Source: SIG299 sp045593825
GTDB taxonomy: Bacteria > Bacillota > Clostridia > Lachnospirales > Lachnospiraceae
Direction of reading: 5' to 3'
Length of the DNA stretch: 31,927 nucleotides
Assembly: GCA_045593825.1 (NCBI GenBank)
Contig: JAZNXI010000004.1
Coordinates: 1 to 31,927 of the forward strand
Positions 24,801-31,174 of the stretch are shown one piece after another. Made by a program: the position numbers and the translations under genes. The notes beneath the pieces were generated by a model that saw only the letters and a list, made by a program, of their open reading frames with translations, ran no database searches and had not been told where the DNA came from. Each line of letters opens with the position of its first letter. Within the stretch, counting starts at the first letter, position 1.

Positions 24801-24915
24801 CGATGTAGAAGACGAAATCAACGGCTTCTACACTTATGACCGTAAGGTTTGCAAAGTAAATGTGGAAGAAATGCAAAAGCTGCGCAAAGAGATAGACAAT
24901 AGGATTTGTTCATAA
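21883..24915 (+). CDS. MFS transporter fused to a family 2 glycoside hydrolase
   Basis: One 1010-residue frame joins two complete functions. Residues 1-437 form a 12-helix MFS sugar-type transporter with the loop signature GALSDHINKRK (64-74). Residues about 455-1010 form a GH2 enzyme: the start WQEYPRPQLKRNNW, sugar-binding and Ig-like domains, then a TIM barrel. The barrel has the acid/base glutamate in LFNEGWG (E854) and the nucleophile in FISEFGG (E914). The linker is only about 15 residues. The GH2 part would face the cytoplasm and could cleave a glycoside as it enters. The substrate is not readable; beta-glucuronide or beta-galactoside-type sugars are usual for GH2. The ATG at 21883 has GGGAGG upstream. 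Confidence 0.88.
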   Translation: MKRLNKKFWAVLAVFGLMGQVAWVVENMYFNVFIYKMFHASAAEISLMVSASSVAATVTTLLIGALSDHINKRKLLMSGGYILWGVSILSFCLIRMDILTPIAGSTAAAASLGVTLVIIMDCVMTFFGSSANDAGFNAWMTDWGDDASRGKIEGINSMMPLVSILVVFGSFMFFDLEKDSSWTLIFLIIGIATLLIGVLGLFIVEEAPELTAKREAEKSSGEKKNYWAGVVYSFRPGVMKSNPLLYLIVLAFAVFNISIQTYMPYLILYYEKSLGMTDYVLVMAPAIIVAAIITAFYGKLFDMTGFKTSVMPTLLLLMAGYVLLFFGRTTPVVFAGSLLMMTGYLTGMSIFGAMIRSLIPESRAGQFQGIRIIGQVLIPGIIGPSIGAAVLKNAETITNNDGTTSFIPNENIFLAAFIVAVLVLLVLAGIFRFVRNGHYRLMSEAGEALGDSTDVWQEYPRPQLKRNNWYSLNGNWKLNNGTCLVPFPPQSELSGYKKHIGSRLVYEKVFRLEKPEAGTRTLLHFEAVDQLAEVYLNGVLLGKHEGGYLPFTFDISNVIYTNKENTLTVKVTDRLSAIYPYGKQTKKRGGMWYTPVSGIWKSVWLEQVSDTYIKDLKLTPDLDGVHISFATNHPERSVHAKALVTLHNGEQMEFTMKGNSGYLKLRGLITADGTPYEPSLWTTETPYLYRMTLSVDQDEVETYFALRTIEIKNVNGINRVCLNGSPVFLHGVLDQGYFCDGIFLPAEEKEFERDILRMKELGFNMLRKHIKIEPECFYYYCDLHGMLVVQDMVNSGKYSFLRDTALPTVGAKKLVDTLRFFPAKQKKFWKQHMKETLSHLYNHPSIVVYTLFNEGWGQFDSDRMYTIAKKMDPSRLYDSTSGWFARKKNDFDSLHVYFGNLEPQPASRPMFISEFGGCAYPVEDHIYAKYASYGYGNCKNADEVSEKVWEAYNKTILPVIEKGCCGAVYTQLSDVEDEINGFYTYDRKVCKVNVEEMQKLRKEIDNRICS

Positions 24916-24964
24916 AAATTATAGGACGATTTGCCCAATTTTTTATGTAAATAGTTACAATTAC

Positions 24965-24993
24965 TTGAAAAATTCTCTGCCGAGAGGTATAAT
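24965..24993 (+). promoter_or_regulatory. Promoter of the chemotaxis receptor gene
   Basis: TTGAAA (24965-24970), 17-nt spacer and TATAAT (24988-24993). It predicts a transcript with a leader of about 100 nt. It is a sigma-A type promoter, not the sigma-D type used for many motility genes. Confidence 0.75.
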
Positions 24994-25023
24994 ATACTTT
25001 ACAAAGATTTTACAAAACCATTT

Positions 25024-25084
25024 CTCTTAGCAAAATTTCATAAAGCCACCCGTTGGATAACTGATTCCACATAGTTGCTAAGAG
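25024..25084 (+). promoter_or_regulatory. Structured 5' leader of the chemotaxis receptor mRNA
   Basis: CTCTTAGCAA (25024-25033) and TTGCTAAGAG (25075-25084) form a perfect 10-bp stem closing a 41-nt loop. The 3' arm ends 3 nt before the AAGGAG ribosome binding site (25088-25093). I could not match the loop to a known riboswitch class. It may affect translation start or mRNA stability. Confidence 0.45.
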
Positions 25085-25098
25085 GGGAAGGAGCACTT

Positions 25099-26829
25099 AT
25101 GAGTAAAACAAAAAAGAAGGGGAAATTTTTAAACTTTAAGGGGATGCGTATTGAAGAACGATTACGCAAAGCATTTAATATTATTATACTGATTGCCTCG
25201 ATTGGTTCTGTAGTAGGTATTTTGTCTCTGCTGATTGTAGTTAACAGTCTGGAAAACGCCACCGCAACTTATGCGCTGCCGCAGGGCGACATTGCACTGT
25301 TCATGAACGAATACGCAGAGTGCCGTTCCAACACCCGCGGTATTATCGGTTACGAAGACCAGGATTTAATCGACCAGCTGGTTGACAAGCATGATGACCG
25401 CGTAAAAAACACCAAAGCAAGATACGAAGCAATTCATGAAACTATTGTTACCAAAGAAGGTGAAGATGCTTACAAAAAAATCGGAACAGCATTAGAAGCT
25501 TATCTTGCAAAAGAAGCGGAAATTATTGAACTTGGTGCCAATACAGATACAGAAAAAGGCCGTCAGGCCCAGCAGATGGCCATCAACGACCTGACTCCGT
25601 TATACGAAGAACTTGACAACGCAACCTTAGCACTCATGAACATTAACATCGAAAAAGAACATCAGATGGAAGTTATTTGTGAAGCTTTGGAATGGGGTGC
25701 CATCATCCTCATGGTTGTTTTAGTTATTTCCGCAAGCATCATCGCAAAGAGAATTGCCTCCATTATTTCCAAGGGTATTTCCAAGCCGCTGGCACAGTTG
25801 GAAGACCGTTTCGGAACCTTTGCAGAAGGCGACATCAAGTCCGAATTCCCAACCTCCAATGCGCAGGATGAAATTGCGGGACTTATGAACTCCTCCCATG
25901 ACATGGCAGAGCGCTTAAAGATGATTATTCTCGACGTAGAAAGAATGTGTGCCGAAATGAGCAACGGCAACTTCAACGTAGAATCCGACTGTGCAGACGC
26001 GTATGTGGGCGACCTTGCCGAATTATATGTTTCCATCAAGAACATGAATATCAATGTCAGCAACGCTTTAAGCGAAGTAGAAGAAGTTTCCAACCAGGTA
26101 AACGGCGGCGCTTCCAACTTAGCAGAAGCAGCTTCCAGCCTTGCAGAAGGCGCTACCGACCAGGCAGCTTCCGTAGAAGAAATGTTAGCTACCATGAACA
26201 CCGTATCCGATGGCTTAAAGTACACCGCACAGAGCGTAGACGAAGCTTATGTACAGGCTCTTGCATGTGCTAACGACGCACAGAACAGCCACAAGGAAAT
26301 GAACAACATGGTTGAAACCATGAACCGTATCAGCGAAACTTCCAAGAAGATTGAAAATATCATCGCAGAAATCGAAAACATTGCAAGCCAGACCAACCTG
26401 CTCTCCTTAAATGCTTCCATCGAAGCAGCCAGAGCCGGTGACGCAGGCCGCGGCTTCGCTGTAGTTGCCGATGAAATCCGTGACTTGGCAGACCAAAGTG
26501 CCAAGTCCGCAGTGGACACCCGCGAACTGGTTAACAACACCCTCCGCGAAATCGAAGAAGGCAGCCGTGTTGCCAACCGTACCGCCGATGTATTATTTGG
26601 CGTAGTAGATGCTATCCAGAAGATTGCAGAAACCTCCAAGACCTTATCCGAAAACACTCAGGTACAGGCAGAAGCAGTAGAACAGGCAGACCAGGGTATT
26701 GCCCGTATCTCCGAGGTTGTACAGAGCAACTCCGCAGCTGCAGAAGAATCCTACGCAACCAGCGAAGAATTATCTGCCCAGGCAGCAACCATGCATAATC
26801 TGGTTGCTCAGTTCCAGCTGAAAAAGTAA
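25099..26829 (+). CDS. Methyl-accepting chemotaxis protein
   Basis: A 576-residue membrane receptor. It has a basic N terminus, a first membrane helix (about 26-50), a helical sensor domain of about 145 residues, a second helix (about 198-217), a HAMP region and a long coiled-coil signalling domain. The conserved hairpin tip reads SQTNLLSLNASIEAARAGD and continues with GRGFAVVADEIRDLA. The signalling domain contacts CheA and CheW. The sensor looks like a four-helix-bundle type; its ligand is unknown. The chosen ATG at 25099 has AAGGAG 5 nt upstream. It is monocistronic and ends at a strong terminator. Confidence 0.93.
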   Translation: MSKTKKKGKFLNFKGMRIEERLRKAFNIIILIASIGSVVGILSLLIVVNSLENATATYALPQGDIALFMNEYAECRSNTRGIIGYEDQDLIDQLVDKHDDRVKNTKARYEAIHETIVTKEGEDAYKKIGTALEAYLAKEAEIIELGANTDTEKGRQAQQMAINDLTPLYEELDNATLALMNINIEKEHQMEVICEALEWGAIILMVVLVISASIIAKRIASIISKGISKPLAQLEDRFGTFAEGDIKSEFPTSNAQDEIAGLMNSSHDMAERLKMIILDVERMCAEMSNGNFNVESDCADAYVGDLAELYVSIKNMNINVSNALSEVEEVSNQVNGGASNLAEAASSLAEGATDQAASVEEMLATMNTVSDGLKYTAQSVDEAYVQALACANDAQNSHKEMNNMVETMNRISETSKKIENIIAEIENIASQTNLLSLNASIEAARAGDAGRGFAVVADEIRDLADQSAKSAVDTRELVNNTLREIEEGSRVANRTADVLFGVVDAIQKIAETSKTLSENTQVQAEAVEQADQGIARISEVVQSNSAAAEESYATSEELSAQAATMHNLVAQFQLKK

Positions 26830-26865
26830 GAGCCCAAATAAAACTAATCTCACTATATGAAATTT

Positions 26866-26915
26866 AAAGGCTGTCGCATTCATGATTATAAATCATGAGC
26901 GACAGCCTTTTTGAT
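26866..26915 (+). terminator. Terminator of the chemotaxis receptor gene
   Basis: AAAGGCTGTCGC pairs with GCGACAGCCTTT, and an inner CATGAT/ATCATG stem extends the hairpin. A T run follows. One of the longest hairpins in the window. Confidence 0.88.
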
Positions 26916-26924
26916 ATTTTGCCC

Positions 26925-27196
26925 GGCGGGGTATATTCTTGGCATTTTTCCTTGGCGGGGTATATAGAGAAAAACTTACTTGCCACACCCCTTCAACCTG
27001 TAAAAAAGCTTGAAATTTCTTGCTTTTGAAAACGCCAAGGGCATATAGAAAATAAACAAAAGCTGATACCCCACATTTTCTGTACAGCAGGGTATTGAAG
27101 TATAAAAAACTTGTCAATACCCTCAAGGCCATAATTATCTGCCAGTAGGCAGAGGAGTCCGGGTACTGGAGTTCCGAATTTTTCTATATACCCCGC
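26925..27196. repeat. Noncoding element with terminal inverted repeats and internal hairpins
   Basis: This gap of about 400 nt between genes holds a structured element. GGCGGGGTATAT occurs twice in direct orientation (26925-26936 and 26954-26965). A 14-nt inverted copy, TCTATATACCCCGC (27183-27196), matches 26955-26968 exactly. Inside lie a perfect 10-bp hairpin AGGGTATTGA/TCAATACCCT (27089-27098 with 27114-27123) and CCTTGGCG/CGCCAAGG. A 79-codon minus-strand frame crosses it but lacks a ribosome binding site. It may be a small non-autonomous mobile element or a dispersed intergenic repeat. Confidence 0.5.
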
Positions 27197-27229
27197 TTAC
27201 CACATTGAAAAATCAAACAAATATGTTTC

Positions 27230-27949
27230 TTACTTATCATATACATTTTCAATTTTCAAATCCCGGATATGTCTTGCGTCATTCATGATTTCAAACCTCG
27301 GCTTTACCAAAGCCCCCGGTGTATCCGGAAACTCTACAATGGTAATACCTGTGTAATCCTGGTTCATAGTAGTGCACACAAACGGGTACGGCAGGTTAAA
27401 CAGGTGACTGTAAATGGCAGAACCGGCACCGCCGTGGCCGAATGCTGCGATGGTTTTGGCAGTGTTAATTCTACTGCCATCTGCATTCACTGATTCCATA
27501 TCTGCCACACGGTAATACAATCCTTCTCTGGTGTAACCAAGAGTCTTTAACCACTCATCCAAAGCCGTGGCAATGTTTTCCACATAACCCACCATTTTAT
27601 TCCGCATAAACGGCTCCTCTTTTGCCCAGTTCGGATTTAGCATACTCTCGCCCTTTGCCACCATATCATCTACCGTAGACCAGGGATGTCCGTCAAAAGC
27701 AATTGGCTCATTATCCACAGACCCCCAGGAAATTTCCCGCATAAACTCACATTTTACGATAGGTAGACCATACTTTTCTGCCACATAACCTGCAGTTTCA
27801 TAAGCACGGCCGCAGGTGGAGGAATAAATCTCAGAAATCCCTTCGTCCTTTAAGCGCTCTGCCGCTGCGGCAGCATGCTTATGACCAAGCTCCGTTAAAC
27901 AGTCATTCACATAGTTTGGATGTCCGTGGCGGACGAAAATGATTCTCAT
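27230..27949 (-). CDS. Histidine phosphatase family protein
   Basis: A 239-residue phosphoglycerate-mutase-like phosphatase. The catalytic motif FVRHGHPN has R7, H8 and G9; the second part SSTCGRAYETA holds the conserved arginine, and a second catalytic histidine is in AAFGHGGAG. The substrate is unknown: the family includes phosphatases of sugars, nucleotides and cobalamin precursors. The ATG has AAAGGAG upstream. It has its own promoter and is not tightly linked to neighbours. Confidence 0.85.
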   Translation of the reverse strand: MRIIFVRHGHPNYVNDCLTELGHKHAAAAAERLKDEGISEIYSSTCGRAYETAGYVAEKYGLPIVKCEFMREISWGSVDNEPIAFDGHPWSTVDDMVAKGESMLNPNWAKEEPFMRNKMVGYVENIATALDEWLKTLGYTREGLYYRVADMESVNADGSRINTAKTIAAFGHGGAGSAIYSHLFNLPYPFVCTTMNQDYTGITIVEFPDTPGALVKPRFEIMNDARHIRDLKIENVYDK

Positions 27950-27985
27950 GAGTATGCTCCTTTACGTAAACAGATTCTACATCAT

Positions 27986-28014
27986 AGTATAATGGTTATC
28001 TGATGCGATTGCAA
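27986..28014 (-). promoter_or_regulatory. Promoter of the histidine phosphatase gene
   Basis: TTGCAA (28014-28009), 17-nt spacer and TATACT (27991-27986) on the minus strand, 37 nt before the ATG. Confidence 0.7.
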
Positions 28015-28024
28015 TTAGAAACTC

Positions 28025-28681
28025 TTATCTCACCGGCACAAAATAAGTTTCGGGATTTAACATCCCTTCGCCCTTTCGAAAAGCTCTAATAGCATCAACA
28101 CATTCCTTGATGCAAAGTCTAATACAGTCTATAGTGATATCGTAAGTGTATATGGCAAGCTCTTCTTTCTCTGCCCTTGGTTCCAAAAAGAAGTCCTTGA
28201 ACAAGCCGTCAAACACCTCATCATACAGTTCCGGATGAATCCCCGCAAACTCGATATCCCGGTCTTCCCTAAGTTCATACCGCAGGTCGAATTCTTCCCG
28301 CAAAAGATAATTTAACTTGTGGAAGTCTGTATACCCCGCCTGATATTTCTCCTGCCGCTCTTCCTTGGATTTTACTTTGCTGCGAATCTGCGTTTCCATG
28401 ATTTCATGAAACCAAATCATATCGGTGATGAGGTGACACAAAATACCAAGATACAAATCATCTTTCTTCATTTGTTCACCATATTCAGAAACAAACCGGA
28501 GCCAGTTTCCACCTTTAACAGCTCCATGAATTTCAAAATAGTGGGTTTGATTTTTAGAACCGTCCGTATGCGAGGACATGTCAGGGCAAAGGGAACCGAT
28601 TTTGAAACGATTCTTATTCTTTATTTCTACCTGCTCCGCCACTTGTTCTGCAACCAAGTAATGAATCATTCTGGATGGCAT
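28025..28681 (-). CDS. Zinc-dependent phospholipase C-like protein
   Basis: A 218-residue soluble protein with the pattern of the zinc-dependent phospholipase C/S1 nuclease fold: MPSRMIHYLVAEQV at the start, IGSLCPDMSSH, THYFEIHG and the metal-binding LGILCHLITDMIWFHEIME. Family members in Clostridia are mostly uncharacterised and lack the signal peptide of true phospholipases; this one also lacks it. It starts 1 nt after the MerR-methyltransferase gene, so the two form an operon and may be induced together. Confidence 0.7.
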   Translation of the reverse strand: MPSRMIHYLVAEQVAEQVEIKNKNRFKIGSLCPDMSSHTDGSKNQTHYFEIHGAVKGGNWLRFVSEYGEQMKKDDLYLGILCHLITDMIWFHEIMETQIRSKVKSKEERQEKYQAGYTDFHKLNYLLREEFDLRYELREDRDIEFAGIHPELYDEVFDGLFKDFFLEPRAEKEELAIYTYDITIDCIRLCIKECVDAIRAFRKGEGMLNPETYFVPVR

Positions 28682-28682
28682 A

Positions 28683-29867
28683 TCATTTTTCCTTTCTGCA
28701 TGTGAACAAAGCGGTATCCCTGGTTACTTCATAAATACCCTGCTCGTTTTTTAGTGTTTCTTTGCTTCGCAAATAGCTTAAAAACTCTTCTCTTCTGACT
28801 TCCAGCACTTCCCGTACCGGCTTGCACACCTGCACAATGTAGTCCAGAAATTCCTCTGCGGAAGCAAAGGTCAGGGTAATTATGTATGCATGCTTTTCTA
28901 CCACCGGAAAGACCTCCCGAAGCTCCTGCTCCCAGGCATCTGCTCTTTCTTTGTGTTTCTTAAGACCTGCATCCAATTCCGGACAACTTCCGAAGAATTC
29001 CCTGAAATAAGGTTGCATGTTATCATAAAAGAGATATCCGCCCCAGGTGCAGGTGAAAATTCCGTTTGCCGCAAGAGCGTCGTAAAACTTGTGGTATAAC
29101 GCCTTTCTGTCTGTGATGTGAGATACCGTATGATTAAAGAAAATGCGGTCATAATTTTCTTCAAAGGACATGGTTTCTAAATCATCCCACACAAAAGAAA
29201 ACCCGCCGTTTGCAAATTTTCCTTCTTTTCTTTGCTCCTCCAGAAAAGCACAAAACGTATCCATGTGAGTGTTATGCCTGTCCACACAGGTAACCGATAA
29301 ACCGTCCGGCAAACGTTCTTCATTACAGCGCCACAAATTTCCATAACCCGCACCGGCATCCAGCACACGCATGTCCTTTTCAAATCCTACCGTATCCACA
29401 ACAAACCGTGACCAGCCCCATGGCTCGTTATTGGAGTGACGGGCCAGGTGTCCCACCAGTTCATCTGCCCGCTGATTCCGCACGATACTGCCAAGTGATT
29501 TTAAGAATGTGTTGCTGTCCTGCTCGCCTAAGCGGCACTCCTGTACCGCCCGGTCCACATGGGCAATAACGGTATTTAACTGCGCTCGTTTCTTTTCCAA
29601 CAGACGCTTCTGCTCTAATAACATCTTCTCCCTGCTGACGTTTTCGTAAAGCTGCAAAAACTCTGCAATCTGATCCAGTGAAAAGTCCAGCCACTTCATA
29701 AGCTGGATTTTCTCCAGAGTACGCACTGCCTCTTCGCCGTACAAACGATAGCTGTTGTCTGCGTTACGTTCCGGGACAAGCAGGCCCTTTCTTTCATAAA
29801 CGCGCAATGTTTTTGTAGAAATTCCGGCAAGCTTTGCCAGCTGGCCGATGGTGTATAAATTATTCAT
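28683..29867 (-). CDS. MerR-type regulator fused to a SAM-dependent methyltransferase domain
   Basis: A 394-residue fusion. Residues 1-70 are a MerR winged helix-turn-helix (YTIGQLAKLAGISTKTLRVY). Residues 75-110 are a coiled-coil dimer helix (LLEQKRLLEKKRAQL). From about residue 150 a class I methyltransferase-like domain follows, with motif I VLDAGAGYG (168-176) and the acidic residue after strand 2 in CVDRHN. The last 100 residues are helical. MerR proteins sense ligands with C-terminal domains, so the methyltransferase-like part may bind a small molecule or modify it. It is followed at once by the phospholipase-like gene. Its promoter has the 19-bp spacer typical of MerR control. Confidence 0.85.
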   Translation of the reverse strand: MNNLYTIGQLAKLAGISTKTLRVYERKGLLVPERNADNSYRLYGEEAVRTLEKIQLMKWLDFSLDQIAEFLQLYENVSREKMLLEQKRLLEKKRAQLNTVIAHVDRAVQECRLGEQDSNTFLKSLGSIVRNQRADELVGHLARHSNNEPWGWSRFVVDTVGFEKDMRVLDAGAGYGNLWRCNEERLPDGLSVTCVDRHNTHMDTFCAFLEEQRKEGKFANGGFSFVWDDLETMSFEENYDRIFFNHTVSHITDRKALYHKFYDALAANGIFTCTWGGYLFYDNMQPYFREFFGSCPELDAGLKKHKERADAWEQELREVFPVVEKHAYIITLTFASAEEFLDYIVQVCKPVREVLEVRREEFLSYLRSKETLKNEQGIYEVTRDTALFTCRKEK

Positions 29868-29937
29868 GGTAATTTCCTCTCATAAATAAGGCTCCCGGGA
29901 ATATGTTTTAAAGTAGCATGTCGATTAATCTGACCTC

Positions 29938-29968
29938 ATTATAAACCTTATCCTTGGGGCAAGGTCAA
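29938..29968 (-). promoter_or_regulatory. MerR-type promoter/operator of the regulator-phospholipase operon
   Basis: TTGACC (29968-29963), a 19-nt spacer and TATAAT (29943-29938) on the minus strand. The spacer region contains the dyad ACCTT...AAGGT. An over-long 19-bp spacer with a centred palindrome is the hallmark of MerR-activated promoters, so autoregulation by the fusion protein is likely. Confidence 0.85.
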
Positions 29969-30124
29969 GCATATATTTCATCCCATTGATACAAAATCTA
30001 AAGAAAGATTAAAGTTTGATTAAGAATTCGGTTTGTTAAAAATTTAGTCACAATTATGTGTTATTATAGACTTAAACAAAAGAGCAGGCACCTGCCTGCC
30101 ACGAGAAAGGAACAAAAACATATA

Positions 30125-30874
30125 ATGTACGATGAAGTATTTCTTCCGGATGTATACGGTGAACTCCGCAGCACTTCCATGGAATGGGAGCGTATGCAGC
30201 TCATTTACGATGCTGCCCTGCGTGAGGTCAATACAAAGCTAGAAACCCTGAATAACGAATTTAAAATCAAACATCAATATAACCCGATTGAGCACATGAC
30301 ATCCCGCATCAAATCTCCGGAAAGTATTGCAAAAAAGATGCAGCATAATAACCGGGAGCTGACGGTGGAAAACATCGTCCGCTACATCAACGACGTGGCA
30401 GGCATCCGGGTTATCTGCTCCTTTACCTCCGACATTTACCGCATTGCAAAGCTCATTGCCAAGCAGTCCGACGTCACGGTTTTAAAGGTAAAGGACTACA
30501 TAAAAAACCCGAAGGCAAACGGTTACAAAAGCTACCACATGATAGTTTCCGTGCCAATCTTTCTGGCGGACACCATCGTAAATACAAAGGTAGAAATCCA
30601 AATCCGCACCATTGCCATGGACTTCTGGGCAAGCTTAGAGCACAAAATGTATTACAAGTTTGAGGGCAACGCGCCGGAAAGCATCCGCAGAGAGCTAAAG
30701 GAATGCGCCGATTTGGTTGCCTTCCTTGACCAAAAGATGCTTGCCATCAACGAAGAAATCAAGCACTACTCCGGCGAAGAGGATGAGGAGGACGACTCCG
30801 AATTAGATGAGGAACTAAGAGAAATGTACGGCACGGTGTTGGATGAGAAGAAGATTTTAGAAGAGGCTATATAA
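30125..30874 (+). CDS. Small alarmone synthetase, (p)ppGpp synthetase family
   Basis: A 249-residue single-domain RelA/SpoT-type synthetase predicted to make (p)ppGpp from ATP and GDP/GTP. The family motifs are visible: VAGIRVICSFTSDIYRIA, KPKANGYKSYH-like NGYKSYHMIV, VEIQIRTIAMDFWASLEHK. There is no hydrolase domain and no TGS/ACT part. A Glu/Asp-rich C-terminal tail begins near residue 215. The chosen ATG at 30125 fits family N termini, although its AAAGGA site is rather far (about 13 nt). The 68-residue membrane protein gene follows at 26 nt. Confidence 0.88.
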   Translation: MYDEVFLPDVYGELRSTSMEWERMQLIYDAALREVNTKLETLNNEFKIKHQYNPIEHMTSRIKSPESIAKKMQHNNRELTVENIVRYINDVAGIRVICSFTSDIYRIAKLIAKQSDVTVLKVKDYIKNPKANGYKSYHMIVSVPIFLADTIVNTKVEIQIRTIAMDFWASLEHKMYYKFEGNAPESIRRELKECADLVAFLDQKMLAINEEIKHYSGEEDEEDDSELDEELREMYGTVLDEKKILEEAI

Positions 30875-30900
30875 TAATCTGTTAACAAAGGAGTGATTAA

Positions 30901-31107
30901 ATGTTTATACTTATTGGTATCCTGGCACTAATTCTCGCCGCGTTGATGTTCTGCTTCCCTAATGTAGTATATAGCATTACGGAACTATGGAAATCCGAAT
31001 ATTCCGGCGAACCTTCCGATGCATATAAGACTCATATTCGCATTAAAAGTATTGGTCTTTTCTGCCTTGGCATATTTTTTATTGTTGCTCATTTCTTTAT
31101 TCCGTAA
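30901..31107 (+). CDS. Small two-helix membrane protein (DUF6199-like)
   Basis: A 68-residue protein with two membrane helices (about 2-20 and 48-67) and a short polar loop containing ITELWKSEYSGEPSDAY. The loop motif resembles small Firmicute proteins that I recall as DUF6199; this is from memory. The ribosome binding site AAAGGAGTG is excellent. It is probably co-transcribed with the alarmone synthetase gene. Function unknown. Confidence 0.7.
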   Translation: MFILIGILALILAALMFCFPNVVYSITELWKSEYSGEPSDAYKTHIRIKSIGLFCLGIFFIVAHFFIP

Positions 31108-31129
31108 TTTCAAACAGATATATCAAAAC

Positions 31130-31168
31130 AAAAAGCCCCTTGCACTCCGTTGTGCAAGGGGAAATTTT
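31130..31168. terminator. Bidirectional terminator between the small membrane protein gene and asnA
   Basis: CCCCTTGCAC (31136-31145) pairs perfectly with GTGCAAGGGG (31152-31161). An A run precedes and a T run follows, so it serves both converging genes. Confidence 0.88.
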
Positions 31169-31174
31169 TATTTC

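Noticed and set aside
25000..25098. c-di-GMP riboswitch before the chemotaxis receptor
   Set aside because: The leader has a long stem, but the conserved GEMM tetraloop-receptor and core sequences are not visible.
26893..27132. A 79-codon minus-strand ORF in the intergenic element
   Set aside because: No ribosome binding site before the ATG, overlaps the MCP terminator, and internal hairpins and inverted repeats explain the sequence better.
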